Assembly (NCBI RefSeq): GCF_000211815.1
Contig: NZ_GL890840.1
Location: 366,141 to 430,140 of the forward strand
Length of the DNA: 64,000 nt
Source of the DNA: Moorena producens 3L
GTDB lineage: Bacteria > Cyanobacteriota > Cyanobacteriia > Cyanobacteriales > Coleofasciculaceae
Direction of reading: 5' to 3'
This document shows, one piece after another, positions 1 through 9,030 of the stretch. A program made the translations under genes and the position numbers. Every line of letters begins with the position of its first letter. Positions within the stretch are counted from its first letter, which is position 1. The notes under the pieces are model-generated. The model saw only the letters and a list, made by a program, of their open reading frames with translations. It ran no database searches and was not told the origin of the DNA.

Positions 1-468
1 ATCATAGGCTTGGCATGGTTGATAGCCTGAAGCTGACTGAAAAACAGCCGATTTTGCTTCTAGATCGACAGCTATACATTCGTGTTTGAAGTGTATCTTT
101 AGGCAACTAGCATCATAGCGTTTGGTCAAGGTTTCTAAAAAAAGATTGGTGAGGACATTGCGCTCGATCAGGAGTCGAGGTTGTTTGCGCAAAATAGATT
201 GAACCACTCCACGGGAGTTACGGATTTCTTGTCCCAAAGCAATTGTTCCCCGTTCTATTGCCAAGGACTCTAAACCAAGTTCACGAAGGGCGGCTCGTCC
301 TCGAAACCCAAGCGAAATAACATAGGAGCGAGCAGTTGACACAGCATTAAGTCTTGGATCAGAGCGTTTTTCATATAGCTCGACACAATATTTACTGTCA
401 CGTCGCAACAAATAGTGAGCCATTAATAGTCCGCAGGGTCCAGCACCAACAATGATTACAGTTTTCAT
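1..468 (-). CDS. FAD-dependent monooxygenase, N-terminal part (gene runs off the window)
   Basis: This reading frame is open from an ATG at 468 down to base 1 (156 codons), so only the N-terminus is present. The translation begins MKTVIIVGAGPCGLLMAHYL, a Rossmann dinucleotide-binding fold with GxGxxG for FAD. About 30 residues in, an acidic residue ends the second strand (VELYEKR), as expected for FAD ribose binding. The stretch around RSYVISLGFRGRAALRELGL, with the later RPRLLIERN-like region, resembles kynurenine 3-monooxygenase and related aromatic-ring flavin hydroxylases. The substrate cannot be told from this fragment. The next gene on the same strand is another flavoprotein, about 200 bp upstream in the direction of transcription. 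The flavoprotein assignment is strong; the kynurenine-hydroxylase-like subgroup is an inference from overall pattern. Confidence 0.7.
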   Translation of the reverse strand, partial: MKTVIIVGAGPCGLLMAHYLLRRDSKYCVELYEKRSDPRLNAVSTARSYVISLGFRGRAALRELGLESLAIERGTIALGQEIRNSRGVVQSILRKQPRLLIERNVLTNLFLETLTKRYDASCLKIHFKHECIAVDLEAKSAVFQSASGYQPCQAYD

Positions 469-666
469 AAAGTCCATTTTATAAAATTGTTTTATTACTA
501 TTCCTCCATCATGATAGTTACTTAAATTTTCAGGTTATACATTGATCTTCGTCACACAAAACTATTTATTTTTATGCTATACTGGGCTTTTACTGATAAG
601 TAAAAATTATGTAATGTGGAAGCTGTTTTTAAACAAGGGCTTCCACATGAGCTTAACGAGGGAGTC

Positions 667-1797
667 TCAAAAAGTTAGGGAGCTTTCTAAGAGACTAATA
701 GCGCGGTTTACTAGATCAGAATACTGTAACTCTCCAGAGAAAAGTCGGGTCATGGTAGCAATAGCGGAAGGTCGTTGCAATACTACTTGATAACCTAGTT
801 TCGGGAAACGCCAAAATACTTGGGCTAATCTTTGAGCTGAGCTCATCTCCTTGCCCCATTCTTGACTTATAGTTTCGCTATATTGTTCTAAAGCATCTAT
901 CTGATTGGCTAGTGCCTTATGGATAGCTTCTGCAGCTTTCATCCCACTAAAAATCGAAGGACGGATGCCTTCAGCGGAGAAAGGATCTACCACACAAGCT
1001 GCTTCTCCAGCTAAGACTGCATTTTGGGTGTGTAGCTTCTGATCACCATTCCACAGGAATATAGGATGACCAGATTCAGTAGCAGTAGCTAAATCTAGCT
1101 TAAACATCGTCCCATAATCTCGAATGATATTTTTAAAATTTTGTGCTTTACGTTTTTTTCCAAATGCCCCTGCCCCCAAAGAAAAACCATCTGCCTTGGG
1201 AAAATTCCAGACATAGCCATTTTGAGCCAAACCCAACTCAAAATAAATATTAATATCTGTTTGATTTTCTACTGGTATTTCTAGTTCTAATGCCCCTGCT
1301 ACTAATTTTTTTTGTCGCTGAAAACCTAACCATTTGCTCATTTTACCTTTGGAGCCATCAGCAGCAATTAAGTAATGTCCTATAAACGATTCTTGATTGG
1401 TATTAATTAACCAGCGATCGCTTTTAAATTCAATGCCGGTAACTTCCGTATCATCTTGAACTTTTGCACCATTTTTTTGTGATTGTTGCACTAAAAAATG
1501 ATCAAATATATCTCTTCTGACCATCCAAATAGGATAACTTTTGATATCAACTTGAATCGCATTTTATTTATTATAAGTAAAATAAGCGGCATTTGTTTTC
1601 AGAGATATAGCAGGACTAAAATCAAAATCAAACCATTCTTGAATTACCGAAGATACACCACCACCGCAAGGTTTGTAACGAGGTAAAGATGCTTTTTCTA
1701 AAACTAAAACAGAATGTCCCTTTTTTGATAAATGATAAGCAGCCGTTCCCCCAGCAGGCCCTGCACCAACAATAATACAATCAAATATCTTTGTCAT
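667..1797 (-). pseudogene. Geranylgeranyl-reductase-family flavoprotein interrupted by one in-frame stop
   Basis: Two open stretches (1797-1567 and 1563-667) lie in the same frame and are separated only by a TAA at 1564-1566. Read through, they give a roughly 375-residue protein of normal family length. The N-terminus carries the FAD motif IIVGAGPAGGTAAYHL and the family signature LPRYKPCGGGV. The second part has MVRRDIFDHFL, the ADG(S/A) motif, and GEAACVVDPFSAEGIRPSI near the C-terminus, the second FAD-contacting motif. The start is taken at 1797 because AGGAG lies just upstream; an ATG at 1824 is possible. Members saturate isoprenoid chains or oxidise related substrates. The gene is either freshly inactivated or depends on readthrough. 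No frameshift is needed, so a single-base change (for example CAA or AAA to TAA) would explain the break. Confidence 0.8.
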
Positions 1798-1906
1798 GCC
1801 CCCAAATCTCCTATTTTTAAACAATGCCGGACTCTGGGCTCCTGAAGCAACAGAATCAAAATTACTTTAATGCTATGATAATCTTAAGTCATCCATAAAT
1901 AGGAAT

Positions 1907-3169
1907 TTAATTTACATTCAATTCAGTAATAATTTCCGCATCTGCTGGCATTCCTGGTTTAGCAAACCCCCCAGGATTATCAATAGTTAGTTTAATGCCA
2001 AAGACTTGTCTGATCCGGTCTTCTCGAAAATAGATATTCTCCGGAGTAAAGGATGCTTGACTATCAATAGTAGTCACTGTAGCACTTAAAGGTTTATCTG
2101 GGTCTGAATCAAGAAATACCTTGGCTTTCTGTCCTACTCGAATTTTGCCAATATCTCCTTGAGGAACGTATCCTCGTAGATAAACATTGTTGGGATCGAT
2201 CACCGTTAAGAGTGTTTGACCAGCACTAACTATTTCTCCCGGTTCAACCAGACGAGTAATAACCACACCATCAATGGGACTGGCAATTTCTAGATCACTT
2301 ATTTTGCTTTTAATTTCTTGTTGGAAAGCTTTGGCAATCTCAACTTCAGCTTGAACCATAGCCAGTTGTAAACGAGCCTGGGCTAACTGAGTTTGTAATC
2401 TGCTCAGTTGTGCGTTGATCATGTCTGGGTTGAGAGTAGAGGTTTGGGCTTGTACTAACTGACCCTCTGCTACATTTACTAATTTGCCGATAGCATTAAC
2501 TGATGCTTGAGTTGCTTTAACAGTTGCTTGGGCTTTTTCAAACGTTGTCTGAGCTTGGTCAAATTGTTGTTTGCTTACGGCTCCCTGCTCCACCAATTGA
2601 GCAAAGCGATCGCGATTAGCTTTCGCTAAGTTTAACTCAGATTGAGCTTCTTCTAACTTAGCAAAAGCTTCATTAAGTTGAGCAACATTAGCTGCAACTG
2701 ATGCCTCAGCTTGTAAGACTTGACCTCTGGTATCTTCTTGTGATTTTTTGAGATTTAGCTCAACCTCCAGAATCTGACTTTCGACTAAATTGATTTGCAG
2801 ACGGGCTTGAAGTTCTTGTTGCTGAGCAGAAACTAAACGAGCAGTAGCACCTTTTAACTGAGCTTGAATTTCTTGATCGTCAAGCCGCACAATGTTCTGA
2901 TCTTTGTTTACTTCTTTCCCTTCCTGCACAGCGACAAAATTAACTCTACCTCCAACTTTCGTCCCAATATCAGTTTCGTCCCCCTCAATCCGACCACTTA
3001 GTAGGATTGTTCTATCTTGGGATGTTGATACAAAATACTTGCTTGATACAGGTATTCCAGCTAAAATTAAACCCGATAGAAGCAGTAGTAAAGGATAAAT
3101 TTGCTGCTTCGGCTTGATAGTTTCCTGATTTTTGGCATTTTCTTGATATAAAAATATAGATTTATCCAT
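1907..3169 (-). CDS. HlyD/DevB-type membrane fusion protein
   Basis: This 420-residue protein has a short cytoplasmic N-terminus, one membrane segment at about residues 27-48, then a periplasmic adaptor layout. A first half-lipoyl region (GRVNFVAVQEGKEV) is followed by a very long Ala/Gln/Glu-rich coiled coil at about residues 105-290, then the second half-lipoyl strand (ISDLEIASPIDGVVITRLVEPGE) and a beta-barrel ending near residue 415. This is the order seen in HlyD/EmrA/DevB adaptors, which link an inner-membrane pump to a TolC-type channel. No ABC or MFS pump gene lies next to it in the window, so the partner is unknown. The two flavoprotein genes lie downstream on the same strand (109-bp gap), which could put it in a secondary-metabolite or lipid export context; that is inference. 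Confidence 0.85.
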   Translation of the reverse strand: MDKSIFLYQENAKNQETIKPKQQIYPLLLLLSGLILAGIPVSSKYFVSTSQDRTILLSGRIEGDETDIGTKVGGRVNFVAVQEGKEVNKDQNIVRLDDQEIQAQLKGATARLVSAQQQELQARLQINLVESQILEVELNLKKSQEDTRGQVLQAEASVAANVAQLNEAFAKLEEAQSELNLAKANRDRFAQLVEQGAVSKQQFDQAQTTFEKAQATVKATQASVNAIGKLVNVAEGQLVQAQTSTLNPDMINAQLSRLQTQLAQARLQLAMVQAEVEIAKAFQQEIKSKISDLEIASPIDGVVITRLVEPGEIVSAGQTLLTVIDPNNVYLRGYVPQGDIGKIRVGQKAKVFLDSDPDKPLSATVTTIDSQASFTPENIYFREDRIRQVFGIKLTIDNPGGFAKPGMPADAEIITELNVN

Positions 3170-3492
3170 AAAGACTTCTTTTTTTGGTTTCTCATAAATA
3201 CATCGGGGCTAAAATCCTAACTTATTGACCAAATTGCCACGCAAGTTACTCCTCCATGGGAGAAGGAACACCTTTAGCATTTAACCTTAACATGTCTGAC
3301 AAGTTTCGTATCAGTCACCCTAGTAGGGGGCTAATGGTGCTTGTTTAACCGATCCTATTGAAAATTTTAACCTTCTGCTTCCTAGGGCACCAGACCTAAG
3401 CAACGAGGGTGCGCTGAAGGGATTACAACTCCTTCAACACCAGTTAGTCTAAACTCCATAATCATGAATTATATAATCAACTTTATTCCTTA

Positions 3493-3898
3493 ACTGGAGT
3501 TTAGACTAATTCTCGTTCACCGGAAACTTGCCTTCCGAGAGTAGTCACATTGACTTACTCAACTCAAACCCTTGATAAATAGTCATTACAGCAAATTTTA
3601 AGGCACTTGTCCTCAGCCAGTGCTATGAGTCAATTGTGCGATGTTCCGTTCGCGCATCGTCTGGCACTGCCAGTAAGGAACCGCTAAAAGCGATTGGCCT
3701 ACGGCCACGCTAAGCGAACGCAAGACGAGTTGAAGAGTTTGGAAAATGCAGCCCTAATCCCAACTCGGCAAAAAAGACAAATAATCAAATCGCCCAGGAC
3801 TATCTCAAACGCTCTAAGGTTCTTGAGGCATGGGTTTCAATTCCTAATTGCTTTTTATGAAGTTTCTTTAAACCCCAAAATTTAGTCTAAAGTCCAGT
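3493..3898. mobile_element. MITE-like element with 16-bp terminal inverted repeats and a 5-bp target duplication
   Basis: The left end reads ACTGGAGTTTAGACTA (3493-3508). The right end, TAGTCTAAAGTCCAGT (3883-3898), is its reverse complement with one mismatch in 16. The direct repeat CCTTA flanks both ends (3488-3492 and 3899-3903), as expected of a target-site duplication. The 406-bp interior holds no recognisable transposase. A further copy of the terminal repeat, oriented like a right end, lies just outside at 3444-3458, so a second element may have abutted this one. I cannot name the parent IS family. Confidence 0.65.
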
Positions 3899-3942
3899 CC
3901 TTAAAAAATGACTTGTATTACGATTGAAGTGCTGACTATTGG

Positions 3943-4115
3943 TTTCAGATATCCTCTTAGAGGTTGTCTGAGAAGTTTCATTTGTTACATCCAAGCCCCC
4001 TAAATCCCCCAATTTTGGGGGACTTTTAGAAGCAAATTGACTCTTGTTCCCCCCAAAGTTGGGGGGCTAGGGGGGCAAAATTCAGTATAAAAAAACTTTT
4101 CAGATATCCTCTTAG
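3943..4115. repeat. C/G-rich palindromic repeat flanked by an 18-bp direct repeat
   Basis: TTTCAGATATCCTCTTAG occurs at 3943-3960 and again at 4098-4115. Between them lies a core made of blocks such as CCCCCTAAATCCCCC and TTGGGGGGCTAGGGGGGC that can pair with each other. An inverted copy of the whole unit is at 56450-56606, and related cores are at about 41508-41585 and 53446-53521. Confidence 0.7.
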
Positions 4116-4157
4116 GGGATATTTAGCGATAAACACTCAAAACTTAACACTTAACAC

Positions 4158-5147
4158 TCAATGTTGAAACACCGAATCCCCTGCTTCAACCCGGAGATTA
4201 CCTATTTTCCAACCTAGATAAATTGGTCCATTCCCATTAATTGGTTTGTATAGGTCAACGTGTTTTGACCAGTCATGTTTATTACCATTTCGGATCAGAC
4301 TTGGCAAGTCATTTTTAGGATTGTGGGTCAGTTGAAGACTCTCACCAGTGCTACCAATCCACTGCACTTTACCTAGGTCAATTTCACGTAAATCTAACTG
4401 ACTTTTTTCCTTAACTGCCTGTTTAAAATCCTCATAGTTACCATGAGATTCTTCTTCTCCCACTTCTAGAGCAAAGCCAGCATAGCTATTGCCTAGGGTT
4501 GTTGCCTTAAGAGTTTTTTCCTGACTATAGAGCTGGGCAAATTTCTGGTTCGGTATAGCCACCTCAGTATAGGTATCCAAATTAATCGAGCGAATCGCTA
4601 ACCAGGTTTTCTCCAGTTTAAAGAACCAAATCCCGTCTTCTATTTCTGCTTGAGCCGTCTTAGGTAATTGGAAAAAGAATGGTCTATCCTTAGCTGGTCT
4701 TAACCAAAGAACTAGGTTACGGTATTGCCCAACTTGGTCTCCCTGATTTTTTCCTGGCTTCACCCAAGCGCCACCAGTATTAGCAACAAAAAAATCCACA
4801 CCCCGCTCTTGATTGTATGCCATTAGCTTGAATGGCCCGACATCACCAGCGGGGAACTCACCAGCCAAACTCCCCAACTGATAGGTATGACCAAAAAAGG
4901 TCGTTTCCCAATATCCTGGTTTATCCTCACCTCCAGGTTTCCAATTTTCGTAGACTGGTTTACTCGCCAGAATTTCCACAGGCTTCTGAAACTGCTTACG
5001 AGCTAACTTTACCACCGCCTGGGGAGGTCGATAGGCGCTAGTAATTACGTGAATCACATCCCGTTCTGGCTTAGGATTGACTAAGGTAACATCGCCAAAA
5101 TAAAGCCAGAACAGACGGGCAGCACTGGCTCCGTACACCACATTACT
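4158..5147 (-). pseudogene. C-terminal half of a split exported lipoprotein gene
   Basis: This frame continues the protein begun at 7596, across the TnpB insertion. Joining the codon TAC at 6522-6520 to AAA/AGT at 5150-5145 restores ...KRDY(K)SNVVYGASAARLFWLYFG without a frame change. The ~328-residue segment is rich in aromatic residues and alternating beta patterns and ends at 4158. It could be a beta-sandwich following the mostly helical N-terminal half, as in some polysaccharide lyases and heparinase-like proteins, but I do not recognise a catalytic signature. An internal GTG or ATG could initiate translation here, but no good ribosome-binding site is visible. Function unknown. Confidence 0.7.
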
Positions 5148-5150
5148 TTT

Positions 5151-5300
5151 GCCTTGACACTCCCCGGTCTAAAGACGCGGGGATTCTTTGTTCGCAGACT
5201 CGACTTGCTTAACCAGGTCGGAACCAGGAAAAGTAGAGGCCAAATCTCCCAAAACGTTCGGATCTAGGATCCAGGTTCCGGTGTGCCCCACCGTACCCAA
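5151..5300 (-). ncRNA. Candidate omega RNA (reRNA) at the right end of the tnpB element
   Basis: TnpB nucleases are guided by an RNA that overlaps the 3' end of tnpB and runs to the element's right end. Here that interval covers the last ~130 bases of tnpB and the terminal hairpin at about 5160-5180. The guide would be the host bases just beyond the end (5150 downward). The 5' limit is arbitrary; position and hairpin are the only evidence. Confidence 0.4.
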
Positions 5301-6380
5301 GGCTCTCTTGAGGATATTGATGGCAGCGTTGTGGTCGCGGTCTAATTGACAACCGCATTTGCAGGTGTGAGTCCTAGTTGATAGAGACTTTTTTACGACC
5401 TCACCACACTCAGAGCAGTTCTGGCTAGTGTAGGCGGGGTTGACTGCAACAGTGACCCTGCCAAACTTAGTTCCAAAATGCTCCAACCATTTCCTAAACT
5501 GATACCAACCCGCATCATTAATAGACTTGGCCAGACAATGATTTTTAACCAAATTCCTAACCCTTAGATCTTCGTAGGCAACCAAATCGTTAGATTGGAT
5601 TACGCAACGTGCCAGTCTCTTGGCGTGTTCTTCACGTTGCCGACTTATTCTAAGGTGTGTCCTACCTAGTTTATTAACAGCTTTCTTGCGGTTGGATGAG
5701 CCTTTATTTTTTCGAGATACCCGACGCTGATAAAACTTTAAGCGCTTTTCACCAATCCGATAAAACCGGGGGTTAGGTTCAGTTTTTCCAACGGAATCCG
5801 TGTAGAAATCCTTCAGCCCGACATCTAACCCGATGGCTGTTCCAGTTGGCTCCAGTTCTTCCGTTATGTCAACTGAAACACAGAACTGGACATAGTAGCC
5901 ATCAGCTCGTCGAACTATCCGAACCCGCTTAATTTGCTTCTTATCAAAGCGCCACAAGTCCCAATTACCCTTGAGTTTGAGCTTCCCAATTCCCTTCTTG
6001 TCCCTGAACACGATCGACTTTTTATCTGGGGACAATTTCCAGCCAGACTGTTTGTATTCAACCGATCTGCCACGCTTTTGGAACTTTGGGAAACCTTTTT
6101 TTTCAGGTACCTTTTTTTTGCAATTGTCAAAGAACCGAGAAATTGATGACCATGCCCGTTCAGAACTGGCCTGACGAGCAGTAGAGTTCAATTCATTAGC
6201 AAACGGGAACTGATGGGCTAAAACTTTGCTGTATTTCGACAGATCGTATTTATTGACGCCCTTGTTGTCCATCCAATATCTGAGACAACTGTTTCGGATA
6301 AAACGGGCTGTCCTAATCGCCTCATCAATAGCCAAATATTGAGGTTTTTTGCCGTATGCCTTGAACTCCAGAATGATCAT
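5169..6380 (-). CDS. tnpB: RNA-guided endonuclease TnpB
   Basis: This 403-residue protein has an N-terminal helix-turn-helix/WED-like region (about 1-170), then a RuvC nuclease domain with all three acidic motifs: GLDVG (Asp186), VAYEDL (Glu270) and LDRDHNAA (Asp347/Asp349). A zinc ribbon sits between the last two, with Cys322, Cys325, Cys340 and Cys342. Length and motif order match intact TnpB proteins of IS200/IS605 elements, which cut DNA next to a short target-adjacent motif matching the element's insertion site. From the insertion, that motif should be TTAC or a longer version ending in it. The reading frame shows no damage. The Lys/Arg-rich tail after the last RuvC motif overlaps the predicted guide RNA. 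The gene sits inside, and disrupts, an exported-lipoprotein gene on the same strand. Confidence 0.95.
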   Translation of the reverse strand: MIILEFKAYGKKPQYLAIDEAIRTARFIRNSCLRYWMDNKGVNKYDLSKYSKVLAHQFPFANELNSTARQASSERAWSSISRFFDNCKKKVPEKKGFPKFQKRGRSVEYKQSGWKLSPDKKSIVFRDKKGIGKLKLKGNWDLWRFDKKQIKRVRIVRRADGYYVQFCVSVDITEELEPTGTAIGLDVGLKDFYTDSVGKTEPNPRFYRIGEKRLKFYQRRVSRKNKGSSNRKKAVNKLGRTHLRISRQREEHAKRLARCVIQSNDLVAYEDLRVRNLVKNHCLAKSINDAGWYQFRKWLEHFGTKFGRVTVAVNPAYTSQNCSECGEVVKKSLSTRTHTCKCGCQLDRDHNAAINILKRALGTVGHTGTWILDPNVLGDLASTFPGSDLVKQVESANKESPRL

Positions 6381-6519
6381 CAGTCTGGACCTTTAACTGC
6401 TTTATTTTATTCTACAAGATTCCGGAAAATCTCTGAATATTTTTCACGGCGGCTAAAGCCACCATCTCGCTTTCATCCCCAGTCTTTAGACACGGGGCTG
6501 AAAGCATCGTTGATTCTTT

Positions 6520-7596
6520 GTAATCCCGCTTAGTCGGTCCACCAAAACCACCTCGATAATATTTCACTGCTGCCGCCGCTGACATCCAATCTAGAGCCGC
6601 TTTGGCCAGTTGTTTCACCTCCGGCTCCTTCGCAAAGTCGTAGAGATTTAGGTAAGCCGCAAAGGTGTGACCATGGTAAGTCTCTGAGTCCCACTCTCCC
6701 ATACCAATGTTGTATAGCGCCCAGACATAGCGCTGAATTTTCTTTTTATACAGACGCCTAGTCTCTTCATTTCCGGTTTCCTCCGCCATCAGATAAACGG
6801 AAATCTCTCGCATTGCCCGGAGATTGTCCGTGTTGCGTCCATCCACCCAACTTCCTCGCACATCCGGTCCCCAACCATCACCACCTTTTCCCTTTCCATA
6901 AATCGGGTGAGGACGCCCATTGGGGTCTGTTTCTGTCCAGGTTTTGGCACCGTCAAACATTCGCTGTTTGTAGGTCGGGTCGAGAAATTGCCCAAAGAAG
7001 AAGTATTTTCGGATTTGTCCTTTGAGAGTGAAAGCGTAATAGTAGTCAATACCCTCAGTATGTTGGTTATCTTGAGCTTGGGCATCTTCTGATTGCAGAA
7101 ACTCTAGGGCTTTTTCCCGATTGCCAACAATAAAATCAAACATGGCATAGGGATAAGACCGCTTCTCATTTTCCCCGTAGTTGTTGCCATAACCTTTACC
7201 ACCGTAGTACTGAATTGCCTGGTTGGCTCGCACCCAGAATTCTGACTCTAATTCAGGAGTCCACTGATTCCTATACTTGGTCGCAATCGGTAAGGGTTCA
7301 ATCTGAATTAGATCAGTAACAGATCTGCTAATCACTGGTTTAGCCTCTGACGCTGGTGTGGTCGGTATAACTTGGTGGGTACAGCCCAAGACAGCGCCAG
7401 CAACAACGAAAGCATTGCTTAATAATGGAATGATTTTAAGAGTGAGGTGGAATGGGCATCTTGGTGGAACTGGCATCTTGCCAGTTTCAATATATTTTCG
7501 GGCGGGCAGGATGCCCACTCTACTCCTATTCATGGGAAGATTCAGCCACGGGACAAAGGAAGCTACTAGTAAGTGACGAGATTTCCGAGATTTCAC
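6520..7596 (-). pseudogene. N-terminal half of a split exported lipoprotein gene
   Basis: This frame holds the N-terminal ~360 residues of a protein whose C-terminal half is at 4158-5147; the two are separated by the tnpB element. A hydrophobic stretch ending in AVLGC (Cys near residue 71 of the longest frame) is a good lipobox, so export and lipid anchoring are likely. The region after it (EFWVRANQAIQYYGGKGYG... to about residue 360) is helical and Trp/Tyr-rich, and could be an alpha/alpha-toroid of the lyase or glycosidase type; I see no diagnostic motif. The first ~50 codons (VGILPAR...ETGKMPVP) are an interspersed repeat (7440-7545), so the native start has been lost or replaced. Possible starts now are ATGs at 7596, 7533 or 7476. 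Past the TTAC target the frame runs into the element and stops at 6412. Confidence 0.7.
7440..7545. repeat. Interspersed repeat forming the N-terminus of the lipoprotein gene
   Basis: The block with GAACTGGCATCTTGCCAGTT and GGGCAGGATGCCCACTCTAC recurs at 53098-53170 and, as five tandem units, at 52607-52915. GGGCAGGATGCCCAC and GGCATCTTGCC are themselves near-palindromic. At this site the repeat is translated on the minus strand as part of the interrupted lipoprotein. Confidence 0.7.
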
Positions 7597-7854
7597 CAGA
7601 TTTCACCAATTGTAGCGATTGGCCTCAATTCTTACACAACAAGCAACACTGTACACCTGAGCGTCAACCCTAAATTAAACATCGGCACTTCACAATTTTT
7701 AATCATGGGCAATGGGGCTCAGAACGCCCAGGGATTGATAAATTCAGGATATAGTCATGTTTGATTTAGTATTTGCTCGCAATTTGGCCACTACATTAAT
7801 CATACTCACTCTGTTCATTCTTAGCTTCGACAAGTTGTATCGCCAGGATCGAAA

Positions 7855-7990
7855 CGCTGGAAAACCCCAAAGGGTAAAGCACATGCAACACGCCCTTCGA
7901 GTCGGATTTGCCCTCAAGGCAACTCAATTCCGTTGACCTTCCCTGAACTAGGTGTGGAATAGGAGCCAGTTCCCTAGTTCGACCCAAGTT
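7855..7990 (+). ncRNA. Possible HEARO/omega-RNA-like structured RNA remnant
   Basis: Several short helices can form in order: TTGCC-CTCAA-GGCAA at about 7907-7921, and GAACTAGG pairing with CCTAGTTC across ~20 bases at about 7944-7981, with a CACGCCCTTCGAG-type block upstream. The arrangement and wording remind me of HEARO RNAs, the omega RNAs of IscB elements in cyanobacteria. This is recall without a covariance search. No iscB follows, so if real it is an orphan or remnant. A chance structured repeat remains quite possible. Confidence 0.3.
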
Positions 7991-8178
7991 ACTGGTTTGT
8001 CAGATGGCTGTGAATATTAGTAGACAAGAACCCTATAGTAACCATGGATAAGGCAACTACGTAATTATTCGTAGGCCACTATTGCGAGTGGCTCAGAGAT
8101 TTCCGAGATTTTGCGGATACGGTTTACTGTCATTTCCGATTACTGTTGTATATGGTAGTTTTAACCTTTTGCTGCATC

Positions 8179-8214
8179 CCCCTGGGGCACCCAACCGCCC
8201 ATCAGGGGTTTTTT
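8179..8214 (+). terminator. Terminator-like hairpin with T-tract
   Basis: CCCCTG (8179-8184) pairs with CAGGGG (8203-8208) and is followed by six T residues (8209-8214). No recognisable plus-strand gene lies upstream, so it may belong to a lost gene or to the structured RNA candidate before it. Confidence 0.35.
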
Positions 8215-8631
8215 GTATTGAGTGTGGCTAAATTTTATCAGTTATAGTATGCTGTAGTCTTAACTGTAATTGCAGGAGAGTGCAGTGGGGAGTAGGAATC
8301 GGGTTTTGATAATGTCTCAATTAGGCTAACCGTCCCTACCCCGTCTTATCCACTAAACTCAAGGTCTCCCAAGGTTACTCCACTTTTAATAATCGGCTAA
8401 AAATTCAAGCTAGACTAGTATTAGCCGGTAAAATACCTAAAGTTTTCCATATAAAGGACAATCCATTTTAAGCTTTTTAATTTTTGTAGCCCTATAAGTT
8501 AAATTAAAATGTGATATGATAATTTTTTATTTGTTTTTAAAATATAAAAAATTATCTATGAAATTATTATAATAATCAGTAAAATACCACTACTAATAAA
8601 TCCGTAAAAAATACTGACAATAGGGTTGCTT

Positions 8632-8672
8632 TTATTACTATAAATAAATAGTTAGTTTATTTATAGTAATAA
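8632..8672. repeat. Perfect 17-bp inverted repeat, 7-base loop
   Basis: TTATTACTATAAATAAA (8632-8648) is the exact reverse complement of 8656-8672. It lies in an AT-rich gene-free tract and has no T-run in line with a gene end, so its role is unknown. Confidence 0.7.
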
Positions 8673-9030
8673 TTTTATTAATAATTAAAAATATTCGGTT
8701 AAGCCTGCCATCAAAAAAAGCAAAAAACAACTGATATAGAAATCCTAATAAAAACGTGATAAACATCAACAGGAGGATGGGTGGATTCTTCCCCATCTTC
8801 CCCATCTCGATCAATCATCCCCCTACAGATGCAACGCTCCCGATTTATCTGTGGGGAGTCGTCAAGTCGCTTGACCGTAGGTCACGCTGCGCGAACGCTC
8901 CAATTCAAAGTTCAAAATTATTAATTCAAAATGATTCGGACAATTCTAGATTTTTAATTTTTAATTTTTAATTTTTAATTCCCCGGGGGGCTTGTACCCG
9001 GAATTAATTAATTCAAAATTTGTTCAATGT

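Larger units (their letters stand above)
3170..4157. other. Gene-free spacer with mobile repeats
   Basis: I see no convincing gene in these ~990 bases. A 63-codon open frame at 3694-3885 lies inside the MITE-like element and starts within a common repeat (GATTGGCCTACGGCCACGC), so I do not call it. The spacer holds a 406-bp element with terminal inverted repeats and a C/G-rich palindromic repeat, both listed separately. Confidence 0.6.
5151..6519 (-). mobile_element. IS1341-type (IS200/IS605 family) element carrying tnpB only
   Basis: Boundaries are inferred from the split host gene. On the minus strand the host reads ...GATTAC just before the element (TTAC target at 6523-6520) and resumes with AAAAGTAATG at 5150. 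There is no target duplication, as expected for single-strand transposition by this family. Both ends carry short imperfect hairpins: at the left, CCCCGTGTCTAAAGACTGGGG (6478-6498 region); at the right, the related CCCCGCGTCTTTAGACCGGGG (5160-5180 region). No Y1 transposase (tnpA) is present, so mobility would need a TnpA in trans. The boundary is uncertain by about 3 bases because AAA occurs at both junctions. Confidence 0.8.

Noticed and set aside
3694..3885. 63-codon plus-strand open frame inside the MITE-like element
   Set aside because: It starts in a dispersed repeat word, has no ribosome-binding site and shows no transposase motif.
7796..7987. 63-codon minus-strand open frame
   Set aside because: No family resemblance or ribosome-binding site; the region looks more like structured RNA.
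8756..8971. 71-codon plus-strand open frame
   Set aside because: Most of it is repeat sequence (GTAGGTCACGCTGCGCGAACG and TTTAATTTTT tracts).
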